64,000 bases of DNA, taken from positions 2,624,905 through 2,688,904 of the forward strand of contig NZ_AP017378.1 of NCBI RefSeq assembly GCF_003966735.1. The letters are read 5' to 3'. The DNA is from Desulfovibrio ferrophilus (GTDB taxonomy: Bacteria > Desulfobacterota > Desulfovibrionia > Desulfovibrionales > Desulfovibrionaceae). Positions within the stretch are counted from its first letter, which is position 1; each line of letters opens with the position of its first letter. The notes under the pieces were generated by a model. It ran no database searches and was not told the DNA's origin. It saw nothing but the letters and a program-made list of their open reading frames with translations. Positions 18,369-28,473 of this stretch are shown one piece after another. Both the position numbers and the translations under genes were made by a program.

Positions 18369-19253
18369 TTATGGGCGATACCACAATTCGTGGCGATCAA
18401 AGGGCGTCTCCCGGGAAAGAAGATCATTGTCGATTGTCAGTGCCATCCGCCTCTTGAGTTCTGCGCGGGCAATGGCTTCGCCGTAATATTCCTCAAATAT
18501 CAGATCCATCTCCCCACTTTGTATGATGCGCTCCATCCCACGTTCGATGCGGGCCGCCAGTTTAGGAAAATGCGGAGATACAAAAAAATAACTGGGAGTC
18601 GGGAAATACAGCATCAATGAAGGCTCCACGCACAAGCCCGGATACCGTTCCTTCCGAGAATTCAATTCCAAGAAAATCTCGTTGACGCCACGCGGAATAT
18701 AATCGAACCGACCGATGTCCAACATTCCGAATAGACCTTCATAATCCGTTCCCGCCACGACATTAAACCCGGCCTTTCTCAGCACCTCTGTAGTCGTCCA
18801 TTGCGCACCGGAACCAACACGGAGACTCTTCAATTCAGCAAGTGATTGAACATGCTCGAATTTCGTTAGACTGTCGCAACGAACAAGAAACAATCGGTAC
18901 CCCAAAAGCCCTTTCAAGACAGGAATGCGAACTGGCAGGACTTCTGATTCCCATTCCGGTCGTGTTGCTGCGATATGCACATTGAGGAGCTTTCCCTGAA
19001 CCAATTCCTCCAGAGCTCTTTTTCTACTCATTGCCGAGGGGCTGTAAGAAATGGTGTAACCCCCGTCAGTTACAACCGTGGATTCGAGAGCCCTCTTCAG
19101 GATGGCATAAGGATAGGCGTATCTGTCATCCTGTGCTGAAAAACCAGGAGTCAATACTATCTCATCCAAAGCGTATGCACACCCGACCGGATTGATAAAC
19201 AGCACGCAAGCGATGACAACTAACCAACCCTGATGACAGACTCTCGCAGCCAT
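18369..19253 (-). CDS. orphan periplasmic solute-binding protein (family-3 type)
   Basis: The protein of about 294 residues has a signal peptide (MAARVCHQGWLVVIACVLFI, then cleavage around YALDE). The mature domain resembles family-3 solute-binding proteins (ISYSPSAMSRKRALEELVQG, LRVGSGAQWTTTEVLRKAGF, FDYIPRGVNEIFLELNSR, IERGMERIIQSGEMD). I chose the ATG at 19253 with GGGAGG 8 bases upstream over a GTG ten codons earlier. No ABC transporter genes are adjacent. It sits upstream of nothing obvious except, in the same direction, the GGDEF-EAL gene at 22268. It may serve as a sensor protein rather than for transport. Confidence 0.75.
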   Translation of the reverse strand: MAARVCHQGWLVVIACVLFINPVGCAYALDEIVLTPGFSAQDDRYAYPYAILKRALESTVVTDGGYTISYSPSAMSRKRALEELVQGKLLNVHIAATRPEWESEVLPVRIPVLKGLLGYRLFLVRCDSLTKFEHVQSLAELKSLRVGSGAQWTTTEVLRKAGFNVVAGTDYEGLFGMLDIGRFDYIPRGVNEIFLELNSRKERYPGLCVEPSLMLYFPTPSYFFVSPHFPKLAARIERGMERIIQSGEMDLIFEEYYGEAIARAELKRRMALTIDNDLLSRETPFDRHELWYRP

Positions 19254-19583
19254 CGGAAAAAACCTCCCGATAAAGATAAACACTCCATACTTTCAACCAC
19301 AGAGGTGCAAAGAATACTATTCCCATACTTTACTTTCTAAATAAACACACCAAAGCTATCCACATACCAACTCAAAAAACAAAAAATCAATCCACCTTGT
19401 CTCATTTTGCGTGGATGACATCCACAAAACACCCATAGGCAATCGCCTACGAGCCGGATCAACAGAATCATATATCACAAAGAAAAAAAAGGGATGCACG
19501 ATGGTTACGCAGCAAGCCAACCTCTTCGGTTCAACTGCAACTGAAACCAGCTGAAGAACAGCGGCATTGTCGGAGGACTGGAT
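19254..19583. other. intergenic region with two inverted repeats
   Basis: This AT-rich stretch lies between the solute-binding protein gene and the end of the GGDEF-EAL gene, both on the minus strand. GTGGAT-GAC-ATCCAC lies at 19411-19425 and TAGGC-AATC-GCCTA at 19436-19449. Neither has a clear T-run. They may be operators for the binding-protein gene. No coding sequence seen. Confidence 0.45.
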
Positions 19584-22268
19584 CTAGCTGGCAGCGATAA
19601 ACATCCGCGCATCAGCGGTATCCAGAGGCTTGGAGAAATAGAAACCCTGCACGTACTGGCATTCCAAGGCTCGCAGCTGAGCCAGCTGTTCTGGCAGCTC
19701 CACGCCCTCGGCCACCACATCCAGCCCCATGCTCTGGGCCAGCACGACCACCGCGCGCACTATGGCGATGTTTTCGCCATTCAGGCCCATTTCGCTAATG
19801 AAGGAGCGGTCCACCTTCAGGGTGTCCACCGGGAAGCGTTGCAAATAGGACAGAGATGAATACCCCGTCCCGAAATCATCGATGGAAAGTTTGATGCCCA
19901 AGCTCTTGAGCCTGCGCAGGATGGACAGGGCGCCCTCGGCATCCTGCATAATGGCCGACTCGGTGATCTCCAATTTCAGATTGGCTGCGGGCAGCCCGGT
20001 CTCTTCCAGGATACAAGATATCTGTTCAACCAGAATCACCTGCTCGAACTGGCGGCATGACAAATTCACGGACATCTGCATTTGCGGCCTGTCCGGGTGC
20101 TCCTGCAGCCAGCCAGCCATGGTCTTGCAGGCCTCGCGCAGTACGACCAGCCCCAGATCAATGATCTGCCCGCTCTCTTCGGCAAAGGGGATGAAGTAAC
20201 CGGGCCCGAGCACGCCTTTTTGCGGATGGTTCCAGCGGACCAGAGCCTCGAAGCCAATCAAATCGCCATCAGTGACCCGGACAATGGGCTGATAATTCAA
20301 GAAAAACTCATCTCGCTCCAGGGCACGAGCCAAATCATGCTCCATATCCATGGCCATGACGGCCTGCTCAAGCATGCGGGCAGTAAACACCCTGACACGC
20401 CCGGTCCCGTCCTTGACGGCGTTATGCATGGCGATATTGGCATGCTGCAAAATATCTTCGGCCCCGACATCTCCCACCGGAGACAGGACAATGCCCATGC
20501 TCACGGTCAGATGAATCTCCCGGGTCCCGACAATGAAGGGTTGGCGCATCAGCTTGCGAACCCTCTTGGCGGCCCGAATTGCCTCACGCGGGGATTCAAG
20601 CTCGTCCAGAACGATCACGAATTCGTCGCCGCCATAGCGCGAGACCGTGTCCAGACTGCGCACACATTTCAGCAGACGCTCACTGACCTCTCTAAGCAAC
20701 TCGTCACCAACGGAATGGCCCATACTGTCATTGATCACCCGAAAGCGGTCGATATCCAGATAGACCACTGCAAAATAGTGGTCATCGCGCCGCTTGGAGC
20801 GTTCCATGGTCTGACGAATGCGGTCCAGACAAAGGCTGCGATTGGAAAGCCCGGTCAGGGAGTCATGCAGATTGGCGTAGCGCAGCTCGCGCTGCATGGT
20901 CTTGCTCTCGGTGATGTCATGCATGCTGCATCTGAGGCCCAGACAATTGCCATAGTCGTCATTCACGGTCCGGCTGACCAGGGACAACCAGTGCATCCGT
21001 CCATCCGAACGAAAAATTCGGAACTCTACCGGCTGGGTCGAGGTCCCCTTGCATCCAGCCTCAACATGCTTGCGCCACAACGGCAGATCATCACGATGGA
21101 TGATTTCTTCCATGAAGTCCGGATCGCGCTGCAATTTTTCGGCAGGGTACCCGGTAATCCTTTCGCAGGAGGGCGAGACGTACAGCATCCGTCCATCCGT
21201 TCCGCGCCAGGTCTCAAGATTGAAAGCCGAATCCGAAACCGTCCGGTAGCGTTGCTCGGAAACCCGCAAGGCCTCGTCCATGCGCTTGCGCTCAATGGCC
21301 ATGGCGACCTGCTCTGAAATGGCCTGCATCAGGTCAACATCATTCTGGCTGTAATGCATGGGATCGTAATAATCCTGCACGGCCATGGCGCCGATAGTCT
21401 TGCCCCCCACCTTGAGTGGCACCCCAAGCCAGCATTCCGCCACGGTACCGATAACTCCTCGTCCTTCCTTGACGTTGACTCCCATCAAAGCGTCCTGCTC
21501 GTTCTTACGAATCAGCAGAGGCTGTTCGGTGCGGACAACATGCAGAGCCAAGCAGTACGTGGAGGGATCGCTGATGTTCTCGATGATGCATTCATCCGTA
21601 TCCTTCTCATCATAGAAAAAGGGAAAGACCATCCGGTCCCGCGCTTCATCAACAAGGGCGATGTAATAATTGGTTACATCAACGAATTCCCGCAGGATAC
21701 CGTGAATGGACCGGTACAGATCATTCAGATCACGAGTGGTCTGGACCGTATTGGAGATACGGAACAGGATGGACAGCAATGTCTCATTGCGGCGGATGAC
21801 TTCTTCGTCACGGATGCGGTCGGTTATATCCTGCTCGACACACAGCAGGTGGGACACACCGCCCTTCTCGGCAAACACGGGACTGTATGAGGCCTCGACC
21901 CAATAATCAGTGCCATTCTTGCGGCGCTTGCGTATCCGCCCGCGCCAGCGGCGACCACTGCGCAGCTCATCCATGGCATTCCACAGGCGTTCAATTTGCC
22001 CGCCGTCGGCACAGTGGATGGTAACGGGCTTACCGAGGAGATCTTCGTTGCGATAGCCGGAACTACTTAGACAGGGAGGATTGGTGTAGAGGATATTGCC
22101 TTCGGGGCTGGCGACCGTGACCATGACCGGACTTTTCTCCACCACCTGAGAAAAGATACCGGAAAAGCCTGCGCTACAGGATTCCAGCTCCATGGCAGCG
22201 ACCCTGCCACGCAAGCGCTCATTCTCCTCTTTGAGAAGTCCCACATCGAAATCAGGTTCCCGAGTCAT
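19584..22268 (-). CDS. PAS-GAF-PAS-GGDEF-EAL cyclic-di-GMP turnover protein
   Basis: The 894-residue soluble protein has an N-terminal coiled coil, PAS (about 38-155), GAF (about 170-335), PAS plus PAC (about 345-465), GGDEF (about 470-630, RYGGDEF intact near 546) and EAL (about 645-890, FEALVRW intact, DDFGTGYSSLSYL loop intact). Both catalytic signatures are kept, so it could make or break cyclic di-GMP; many such fusions act mainly as phosphodiesterases. There is no membrane segment or signal peptide. The start follows the usual position before the first PAS domain. The sensed signal is unknown. Confidence 0.92.
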   Translation of the reverse strand: MTREPDFDVGLLKEENERLRGRVAAMELESCSAGFSGIFSQVVEKSPVMVTVASPEGNILYTNPPCLSSSGYRNEDLLGKPVTIHCADGGQIERLWNAMDELRSGRRWRGRIRKRRKNGTDYWVEASYSPVFAEKGGVSHLLCVEQDITDRIRDEEVIRRNETLLSILFRISNTVQTTRDLNDLYRSIHGILREFVDVTNYYIALVDEARDRMVFPFFYDEKDTDECIIENISDPSTYCLALHVVRTEQPLLIRKNEQDALMGVNVKEGRGVIGTVAECWLGVPLKVGGKTIGAMAVQDYYDPMHYSQNDVDLMQAISEQVAMAIERKRMDEALRVSEQRYRTVSDSAFNLETWRGTDGRMLYVSPSCERITGYPAEKLQRDPDFMEEIIHRDDLPLWRKHVEAGCKGTSTQPVEFRIFRSDGRMHWLSLVSRTVNDDYGNCLGLRCSMHDITESKTMQRELRYANLHDSLTGLSNRSLCLDRIRQTMERSKRRDDHYFAVVYLDIDRFRVINDSMGHSVGDELLREVSERLLKCVRSLDTVSRYGGDEFVIVLDELESPREAIRAAKRVRKLMRQPFIVGTREIHLTVSMGIVLSPVGDVGAEDILQHANIAMHNAVKDGTGRVRVFTARMLEQAVMAMDMEHDLARALERDEFFLNYQPIVRVTDGDLIGFEALVRWNHPQKGVLGPGYFIPFAEESGQIIDLGLVVLREACKTMAGWLQEHPDRPQMQMSVNLSCRQFEQVILVEQISCILEETGLPAANLKLEITESAIMQDAEGALSILRRLKSLGIKLSIDDFGTGYSSLSYLQRFPVDTLKVDRSFISEMGLNGENIAIVRAVVVLAQSMGLDVVAEGVELPEQLAQLRALECQYVQGFYFSKPLDTADARMFIAAS

Positions 22269-22691
22269 CTGCCATCCGTTTGGTTAGGTGCAGTCACAGC
22301 CGTCATACACAGAATCCAATATACCAGCAAGCGCATATCATCGATTATGCTTATGAGATTCGACAAAAACCAATCCATTCAGTGTCAAACATTGACTACC
22401 CCTATAGCTCAGCCGTTCTGCGGTGCACTCCAGCGCCTGCAAACTGGATCAAGAGCACACAAAAACAACCGCAAGCGACAATAATACAATGATAAAAACA
22501 TTGGCCCTTTCAAAAATCGATAATTGAAAACCAGTCAAATGGGAAGCGAGGAAAATCGACTCCGTTTGACCCTCCTCTGGAATTCCCGTAAGCACGGCCC
22601 ACCTTGACACACCTTTCCTCCTGACAGGAAATAGGGCATATTTTTTCACGCGCCAAGGACATGACCCTTCATCATTCATACGAGGTAATGC
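22269..22691. other. divergent intergenic region upstream of glnS
   Basis: It holds the promoters of the GGDEF-EAL gene (minus) and glnS (plus). A TTGACA hexamer at 22604-22609 is a -35 candidate, and a perfect inverted repeat TTTCCT-N6-AGGAAA (22614-22631) overlaps the spacer. No convincing -10 hexamer or coding sequence was found. Confidence 0.4.
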
Positions 22692-24404
22692 ATGAGCACC
22701 AACGCTCCCTCGCCCGGAAACGACAGCGAAGACCGGGTCAGGCACTTCATCCGCCAGATCATCGACGAGCACCTGGATAACGGCACATGGGACCATGTGG
22801 CCACCCGCTTTCCCCCGGAGCCCAACGGCTACCTGCATCTGGGGCATGCCAAATCCATCTGCCTGAATTTCGGACTGGGCCAGGAATACAACGGCACCTG
22901 CAACCTCCGCTTTGACGACACCAATCCCGTCAAGGAGGATGTGGAGTACGTCGAATCCATCAAGGAAGACGTGCGCTGGCTGGGCTTCGACTGGGGCGAA
23001 CGGCAGTTCTTTGCCTCAGACTATTTCGAAAAGATATACCAGTACGCCGTCAAGCTCATCGAGATGGGCAAGGCCTACGTGGACAGCCAGACCGCCGAAC
23101 AGATTCGCGAAACACGGGGCACCCTGACCGCACCCGGCACCCACAGCCCGTACCGTGAGCGTTCCGTGGAAGAGAACCTGGACCTGTTCACACGCATGCG
23201 CGCTGGCGAGTTCAAGGACGGTGAGCATGTGCTGCGCGCCAAGATCGACATGGCGCACCCCAACGTGGTGCTGCGCGATCCGGCCCTGTTCCGCATCCGC
23301 CATGCCACGCACCACCGCACGGGCGACGCCTGGTGCATCTACCCCATGTACGACTTCGCGCACTGCTTGTCCGACGCCATCGAAGGCATCACACACTCCG
23401 TGTGCACTCTGGAATTCGAAAACAACCGCGCGCTCTATGACTGGGTGCTGGACACGCTGGGCATTGCCCCGCGCCCCCGGCAGTATGAATTTGCGCGCCT
23501 GAACCTAACGGGCACCGTGCTCTCCAAGCGCAAGCTGATCCAGCTGGTGCAGGAAGGCCACGTCAGCGGCTGGGACGACCCGCGCATGCCCACCTTGAGT
23601 GGTATCCGCCGCCGGGGCTACACTCCCGAAGCCCTGCGCGATTTCTGCGAGCGCATTGGGGTAGCCAAGGCTGATAGCACCGTAGACTTCGCCCTGCTAG
23701 AACACTGCCTGCGCGAGGACCTGAACAGTCGCGCACCGCGAGTGCTGGGCGTAATCAATCCGCTGAAAGTCGTCATCGAGAACTACCCCGAAGGTCAGGT
23801 GGACGAATTCGAGATGCCCTACAGCCCCGAGGACGAGGCAGCAGGCACGCGGACGGTCCCCTTCTCCCGCGAGTTGTGGATCGAGCGTGATGACTTCATG
23901 GAAGACCCGCCGAAGAAATTCTTCCGCCTGGGACCCGGACGAGAAGTCCGACTACGCTTCGCCTACTACGTGACCTGCACCGAGGTCATCAAGGACGAGT
24001 CCGGCGAGATCGTGGAGCTGCGCTGCACCTACGACCCCGAGACCAAGGGCGGCTGGTCCAAGGATGGCCGCAAGGTCAAGGGCACCATGCACTGGGTCAG
24101 CGTCCCCCATGCCCTGCCCGCCGAGGTCCGCCTCTACGACAAGCTATTCACCAAGGACAACCCCATGGAAGTGGAAGAAGGTCAGGATTTCACCGCGAAC
24201 CTGAACCCTGAGTCCCTGAAGTCCGTGCAGGCCTATGTGGAACCCAGCCTGGCGACGGCCGAACCCGGTTTCATCTGCCAGTTCGAGCGCCTGGGCTACT
24301 TCTGCGTGGACACCCGCGACAGCGCACCGGGCAAGCCCGTGTTCAACCGCACGGTCACCCTGCGCGACTCCTGGGCCCGCATCCAGCGCCAGATGCAGAA
24401 GTAA
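22692..24404 (+). CDS. glnS: glutaminyl-tRNA synthetase
   Basis: This 570-residue class I synthetase charges tRNA-Gln. Signatures are the HIGH box in [16 protein letters not shown], the KMSKS-equivalent [37 protein letters not shown] and [16 protein letters not shown]. The C-terminal beta-barrel anticodon domain is present ([19 protein letters not shown]), giving the full GlnRS length. The ATG follows GAGG at 8 bases. It stands alone, ending in a strong bidirectional terminator. Its presence implies direct glutaminylation in this organism. Confidence 0.97.
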   Translation: MSTNAPSPGNDSEDRVRHFIRQIIDEHLDNGTWDHVATRFPPEPNGYLHLGHAKSICLNFGLGQEYNGTCNLRFDDTNPVKEDVEYVESIKEDVRWLGFDWGERQFFASDYFEKIYQYAVKLIEMGKAYVDSQTAEQIRETRGTLTAPGTHSPYRERSVEENLDLFTRMRAGEFKDGEHVLRAKIDMAHPNVVLRDPALFRIRHATHHRTGDAWCIYPMYDFAHCLSDAIEGITHSVCTLEFENNRALYDWVLDTLGIAPRPRQYEFARLNLTGTVLSKRKLIQLVQEGHVSGWDDPRMPTLSGIRRRGYTPEALRDFCERIGVAKADSTVDFALLEHCLREDLNSRAPRVLGVINPLKVVIENYPEGQVDEFEMPYSPEDEAAGTRTVPFSRELWIERDDFMEDPPKKFFRLGPGREVRLRFAYYVTCTEVIKDESGEIVELRCTYDPETKGGWSKDGRKVKGTMHWVSVPHALPAEVRLYDKLFTKDNPMEVEEGQDFTANLNPESLKSVQAYVEPSLATAEPGFICQFERLGYFCVDTRDSAPGKPVFNRTVTLRDSWARIQRQMQK

Positions 24405-24454
24405 GAGCGCACTGCATCCGGGGCCAGCCACTGGCCCTCCCGCAATTCAACACC

Positions 24455-24483
24455 AAAAAGGCCGGACATTGTCCGGCCTTTTT
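24455..24483. terminator. strong bidirectional terminator between glnS and the peptide transporter operon
   Basis: A perfect 13-bp stem AAAAAGGCCGGAC / GTCCGGCCTTTTT (24455-24467 with 24471-24483) encloses an ATT loop, with A and T tracts on both sides. Confidence 0.93.
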
Positions 24484-24534
24484 CGTTATCTGCTCCCGCG
24501 CTGCGAAACAGTCAAAAAACTTACGGGGCTGATT

Positions 24535-25536
24535 TCAGCCGTTCAGATGGCAGCAGGCCCAGCGACCAGGAGCAACCTCGCGGCGCTGCGGCACCTCCTG
24601 CTTGCAGATCTCCATGGCATGGGCGCAGCGCGGATGGAAGTGGCAACCTGTGGGCGGATCTAGAGGCGAAGGAATCTCTCCGACCAGTGGCGAGAAGTCC
24701 ACGCCCCGCTTGTCCAGCCTTGGCACCTCGTTGAGCAGGGCCTGAGTATACGGATGGAATGGCGCGTCGAACAAATCATCCACGGGCGCGGATTCCACGA
24801 TGCGCCCCAGGTACATGACCGCGATGCGATCGGAAATATGCTCCACCACACCCAGGTCATGGGAAATGAACAGGCAGGTCAGATTGAGATTTTCGCGCAG
24901 TTCCATGAACAGATTCAGAATCTGGGCCTGAATGGACACGTCCAGGGCAGCGACAGACTCGTCGCAGACCAGACATTCCGGCTGCACAGCCATGGCCCGG
25001 GCAATACCAATGCGCTGGCGCTGGCCGCCCGAGAACTGGTGCGGATAGCGATTCTTGTAGCTCGGGTCCAGCCCGCACTGATTCATGACCCCATCCAGAT
25101 ACTCATCCAGCTCGCTTGCCGTGGTCAGCCCATGAAAGAGCGGAGCCTCGCCGATGATCTTGCGCACACGCTTGCGCGGGTTGAGAGAGGCAAAGGGGTC
25201 CTGGAAAATCATCTGAACGTTGATGGCGTAGTCCAGCTTCTCCGCGACGCTCATGGTGGCGACGTCCTTGCCCTTGTAGAAAATCTTGCCTTCGGACTGG
25301 GCAAGAATGCCACAGATCATGCGCCCGAGGGTCGATTTGCCACATCCGGACTCGCCCACAAGGCTCACCACCTCGCCAGGCATGATCCGCAGGTTCACGC
25401 TGTCCACAGCCTGAACCCGCTCCTCGCGAACATTCGAGCCCAAAGAACGGGCCATCTTGCCTGCAAAGTCCAGCTTCTTCTCAAAAACCCGGCTGATGTT
25501 TTCACAGCGGACGAAGGGGGTCGCGGCATCGGTCAT
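24535..25536 (-). CDS. peptide ABC transporter ATP-binding protein (OppF/DppF type)
   Basis: This ATPase of about 333 residues carries Walker A GESGCGKST, the signature SGGQRQRIGIARAM, Walker B CDESVAALD and the C-terminal oligopeptide-transporter extension (PLDPPTGCHFHPRCAHAMEICKQ, in two parts) with its Cys cluster. The ATG at 25536 overlaps the stop of the upstream ATPase gene in an ATGA arrangement. It is the last gene of a five-gene operon (binding protein, two permeases, two ATPases) and ends just before the shared terminator. Together with the OppD-type subunit it powers uptake of peptides or similar solutes. Confidence 0.93.
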   Translation of the reverse strand: MTDAATPFVRCENISRVFEKKLDFAGKMARSLGSNVREERVQAVDSVNLRIMPGEVVSLVGESGCGKSTLGRMICGILAQSEGKIFYKGKDVATMSVAEKLDYAINVQMIFQDPFASLNPRKRVRKIIGEAPLFHGLTTASELDEYLDGVMNQCGLDPSYKNRYPHQFSGGQRQRIGIARAMAVQPECLVCDESVAALDVSIQAQILNLFMELRENLNLTCLFISHDLGVVEHISDRIAVMYLGRIVESAPVDDLFDAPFHPYTQALLNEVPRLDKRGVDFSPLVGEIPSPLDPPTGCHFHPRCAHAMEICKQEVPQRREVAPGRWACCHLNG

Positions 25537-26531
25537 GAGGAACGTTCCGTTGTCGGTTGCGATTGATATTCTCCGGGATGAAAACAACAGACCTCGCGTC
25601 CCTCCGCATAGGTCGTCACAGGCGGCACTTCAAGGCAGACATCCGTTGCCCGGGGGCAACGCATCCTGAACGGACAACCCGGAGGCAGATCGATCAGGGA
25701 CGGCGTGGTACCCGGAATCTGATACAATTTCTGACCGCGTCTGTTGCGTCCGGGAACCGAGCCGATCAGCCCTTCGGTGTAGGGATGCAACGGATTATCC
25801 AGCACATCCTGCACCGGACCCTGCTCGATGATCATGCCCGCATACATCACGGCCACGCGCTGGGCCAAGCCGGCAATGACTGTGAGATCATGGGTAATCC
25901 AGATCAGGGCCATGTCGGTCTTGCGGCAGAGCTTCTGCATCTCGGACAGGATCTGGCCCTGAATGGTCACGTCCAGGGCCGTGGTCGGCTCATCGGCAAT
26001 GATCAGGTCGGGATTGTTGAGCAACCCCGTGGCAATGGCAACGCGCTGGCGCATGCCGCCGGAAAACTGGTGCGGATAGGACTTGATGCGTTCCTCGGGC
26101 GACGGAATGCCCACCATGCCCAAGGCCTCGACACTGCGGCGCATGGCCTCGGCCTTGCTGACCCTCTCATGGGCCCGAATGGCCTCGATCATCTGCGTAT
26201 CGATGCGCAAGACCGGGTTCAGGGTCATCATGGGGTCCTGAAAGATCATGGCCACATGGTTGCCCCGAAAATCCCGCCACTCGGCATCGGTCTGAGTCAG
26301 CAGTTCCTTGTCCTTGAATTTGATGGAACCGCCCGCCACACGGCCCGGAGGATCCACCAGCCCCATGATGGAAAAACCGGTCACGGATTTTCCACTGCCG
26401 GACTCGCCCACAAGGCCCAGCACCTCGCCCTTGTCCACGGTCAGCGAGATGCCGTTGACCGCGCGGACCACACCAGCGCGGGTGTAGAAATTGGTCTGAA
26501 GATTCCTGATATCGAGAAGATGGGAACTCAT
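25533..26531 (-). CDS. peptide ABC transporter ATP-binding protein (OppD/DppD type)
   Basis: The 332-residue ATPase has Walker [10 protein letters not shown], signature [14 protein letters not shown], Walker [10 protein letters not shown] and the C-terminal extension ([17 protein letters not shown]). The gene order and ATGA overlaps on both sides (with the permease upstream and the OppF-type ATPase downstream) show strict co-translation. OppD and OppF types usually pair as a heterodimer on the cytoplasmic face. Confidence 0.94.
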   Translation of the reverse strand: MSSHLLDIRNLQTNFYTRAGVVRAVNGISLTVDKGEVLGLVGESGSGKSVTGFSIMGLVDPPGRVAGGSIKFKDKELLTQTDAEWRDFRGNHVAMIFQDPMMTLNPVLRIDTQMIEAIRAHERVSKAEAMRRSVEALGMVGIPSPEERIKSYPHQFSGGMRQRVAIATGLLNNPDLIIADEPTTALDVTIQGQILSEMQKLCRKTDMALIWITHDLTVIAGLAQRVAVMYAGMIIEQGPVQDVLDNPLHPYTEGLIGSVPGRNRRGQKLYQIPGTTPSLIDLPPGCPFRMRCPRATDVCLEVPPVTTYAEGREVCCFHPGEYQSQPTTERSS

Positions 26532-27418
26532 CGCTTCAACCTCGGATTCAGCACATCCCTCAGCCGATCTCCGACCAGATTGATGCAGACGATCAAAATA
26601 AGCAGGGCCACACCGGGGTAGACACTAATCCAGTAATACCCGCTCTGCAGATACTTAAAGCCGTTGGCGATAAGCAGTCCCAATGACGGTTTGGTAATGG
26701 GCATACCCAGGCCAAGGAAGGACAGAGTCGCTTCCAGGGCGATGGCACCAGCCACCTTGACGGTGGAGATGACGATCAGCTCCGGCGTACAGTTGGGCAG
26801 CACATGGCTGAACATGATCCGCCGCTGCGGCAGTGCCAGACACTTGGCGGCCTCCACGTATTCCTTGTTGCGTTCCACCAGCACGTTACTGCGGATGGCG
26901 CGCGCGTAATACGCCCACTGCACCATGACCAGAGCCAGAATGATCTTGTCGATGCCCTTGCCGAGGATGGCCAGCAGGATGAGGGCCACAAGGATGGCCG
27001 GAAAGCTCAACTGGAGGTCGACGGTGCGCATGATGAAGGCATCGGTCTTGCCGCCCTGATAGGCGGCCCACAGACCGATGACCGCCCCGAGGACCAAGGC
27101 AATCAGCGTACTGACAACCCCCACCCCCAGGCTGATGCGCAGCCCGTACAGGATGGCACTGAACATGTCCCGGCCCTGACTGTCGGTGCCAAGAACATAG
27201 GTGATGGAGCCGTCCAGGGACGCGCTGCCCGGAGTGAGCTTCGAATCCATGATGTCGATGCCCATCAGGTCGTAAGGATTCTGCGGCGAAATGTACGGGG
27301 CCGCCAGGGCCACGCCAATGGTAATCGCCAGAACGATCAGCCCGATGGTGGCAACGCGGCTCTCGAAGAACTCCTTGACCGCCTGCCAGAACAGGGATTC
27401 GCTATTGAATACCGCCAT
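26528..27418 (-). CDS. peptide ABC transporter permease (OppC/DppC type)
   Basis: The 296-residue membrane protein has an N-terminal helix (TIGLIVLAITIGVALAAPYI) and the BPD_transp_1 domain with five further helices. The EAA loop, which contacts the ATPase, reads EAAKCLALPQRRIMFSHVLPN. The DppC-type N-terminal extension before helix 1 is present. It overlaps the OppD-type gene by ATGA and lies 9 bases after the OppB-type permease gene. Confidence 0.93.
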   Translation of the reverse strand: MAVFNSESLFWQAVKEFFESRVATIGLIVLAITIGVALAAPYISPQNPYDLMGIDIMDSKLTPGSASLDGSITYVLGTDSQGRDMFSAILYGLRISLGVGVVSTLIALVLGAVIGLWAAYQGGKTDAFIMRTVDLQLSFPAILVALILLAILGKGIDKIILALVMVQWAYYARAIRSNVLVERNKEYVEAAKCLALPQRRIMFSHVLPNCTPELIVISTVKVAGAIALEATLSFLGLGMPITKPSLGLLIANGFKYLQSGYYWISVYPGVALLILIVCINLVGDRLRDVLNPRLKR

Positions 27419-27427
27419 GAATCCGTC

Positions 27428-28402
27428 CTATCGCTCGTCGCCCAGGCGTACCCTGGGGTCCAGAATGGAATAAAAAACATCAACGAGCAGATTGATGAAA
27501 ATAAACATGGTCACCGTGATCAGCAGGTAGGCCACGATAATGGGCCGATCCAACACGCCGATGGAGTCGATGACCAGCTTGCCCATGCCGGGCCAGGAAA
27601 AAATCGTTTCCGTGACAACCGCAAAGGCGATCAGGTTGCCCAACTCCATGCCAAGCACCGTAATCACCGGAATCATGATGTTCTTCATGACGTGCAGCCC
27701 AATGATGCGGGTGTTGCTCAGGCCCTTGGCCCTGGCGAACTTCACGTAGTCCATCTGCAGATTTTCCTGCACCCCTGCCCGGCTCAGGCGAATGGCCAAA
27801 GACGTCTTGAACAGGGCCAGGTTCGTGGCGGGCAGAATCAGGTGCCTCAGTCCATCCCAGGTCAGGAAACTGACCGGGATGCCCATCAGTTCGACGGTCT
27901 CCCCCCTGCCACCGGAGGGCAGCCAGCCGAGCTGGACCGAAAAAATGATGATCAGCATCAGGCCGACCCAGAACGTGGGCAGGCTGAACCCGAGAATGGA
28001 GAAGCGCATGATGTTGCGGCCAATCCAGTTGTCGTGCTGAATGCCCGCGACCATACCCAGCGGGATGCCCAGGAACACGGCCATGAACATGGCGGTGAAA
28101 GCCAATTCAAGGGTGGCCGGCAACCGGGTCAGGATGATTTGGAGAGCTGGTTCGTTGTAGACAAAGGAGTTGCCGAAATTGCCTTGCAGCGCCCCTTTCA
28201 GAAATACGAAATATTGTTCCCACAGCGGCTTGTCGAGGCCCAACTCGCTGACGGCGCGGGCGTATTCAGCCGGAGTCGCGTCGGGTGCAATCAGGATGTC
28301 GATGGGGTTGCCAATGTAGAACACACCGACAAAAACCAGCACGGACATGACCAGCAGCACGACAGCGCTTTGGGTGATACGACGAATAAGGAACGCGAGC
28401 AT
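27428..28402 (-). CDS. peptide ABC transporter permease (OppB/DppB type)
   Basis: The 324-residue inner-membrane permease opens LAFLIRRITQSAVVLLVMSV, typical for OppB/DppB, and has a long periplasmic loop with IDILIAPDATPAEYARA and the EAA loop (FARAKGLSNTRIIGLHVMKN). It lies 71 bases after the binding-protein gene; a GC-rich hairpin in that gap probably lowers its expression relative to the binding protein. Confidence 0.93.
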   Translation of the reverse strand: MLAFLIRRITQSAVVLLVMSVLVFVGVFYIGNPIDILIAPDATPAEYARAVSELGLDKPLWEQYFVFLKGALQGNFGNSFVYNEPALQIILTRLPATLELAFTAMFMAVFLGIPLGMVAGIQHDNWIGRNIMRFSILGFSLPTFWVGLMLIIIFSVQLGWLPSGGRGETVELMGIPVSFLTWDGLRHLILPATNLALFKTSLAIRLSRAGVQENLQMDYVKFARAKGLSNTRIIGLHVMKNIMIPVITVLGMELGNLIAFAVVTETIFSWPGMGKLVIDSIGVLDRPIIVAYLLITVTMFIFINLLVDVFYSILDPRVRLGDER

Positions 28403-28426
28403 GTATCTTTTGGAGCTCCGAAAAAC

Positions 28427-28454
28427 AAAGGGGCGCGCAGGGCGCGCCCCTTTT
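28427..28454 (-). terminator. intercistronic hairpin after the peptide-binding protein gene
   Basis: AAAGGGGCGCGC (28427-28438) pairs with GCGCGCCCCTTT (28442-28453), a 12-bp stem with a 3-base loop. On the minus strand it is followed by TTTGTTTTT. Placed between binding-protein and permease genes, it likely acts as a partial terminator or 3' stabiliser. Confidence 0.8.
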
Positions 28455-28473
28455 ATGTTGAGTTGCGATTACG

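Noticed and set aside
20082-21317. 411-codon plus-strand frame inside the GGDEF-EAL gene
   Set aside because: It is the mirror of intact PAS, GGDEF and EAL coding sequence on the minus strand.
22392-22450. Possible tRNA-like stretch (TAGCTCAG followed by short complementary pieces)
   Set aside because: No complete cloverleaf with acceptor, anticodon and T arms can be folded.
22280-22492. 70-codon frame in the region upstream of glnS
   Set aside because: No ribosome site or similarity; low-complexity AT-rich DNA.
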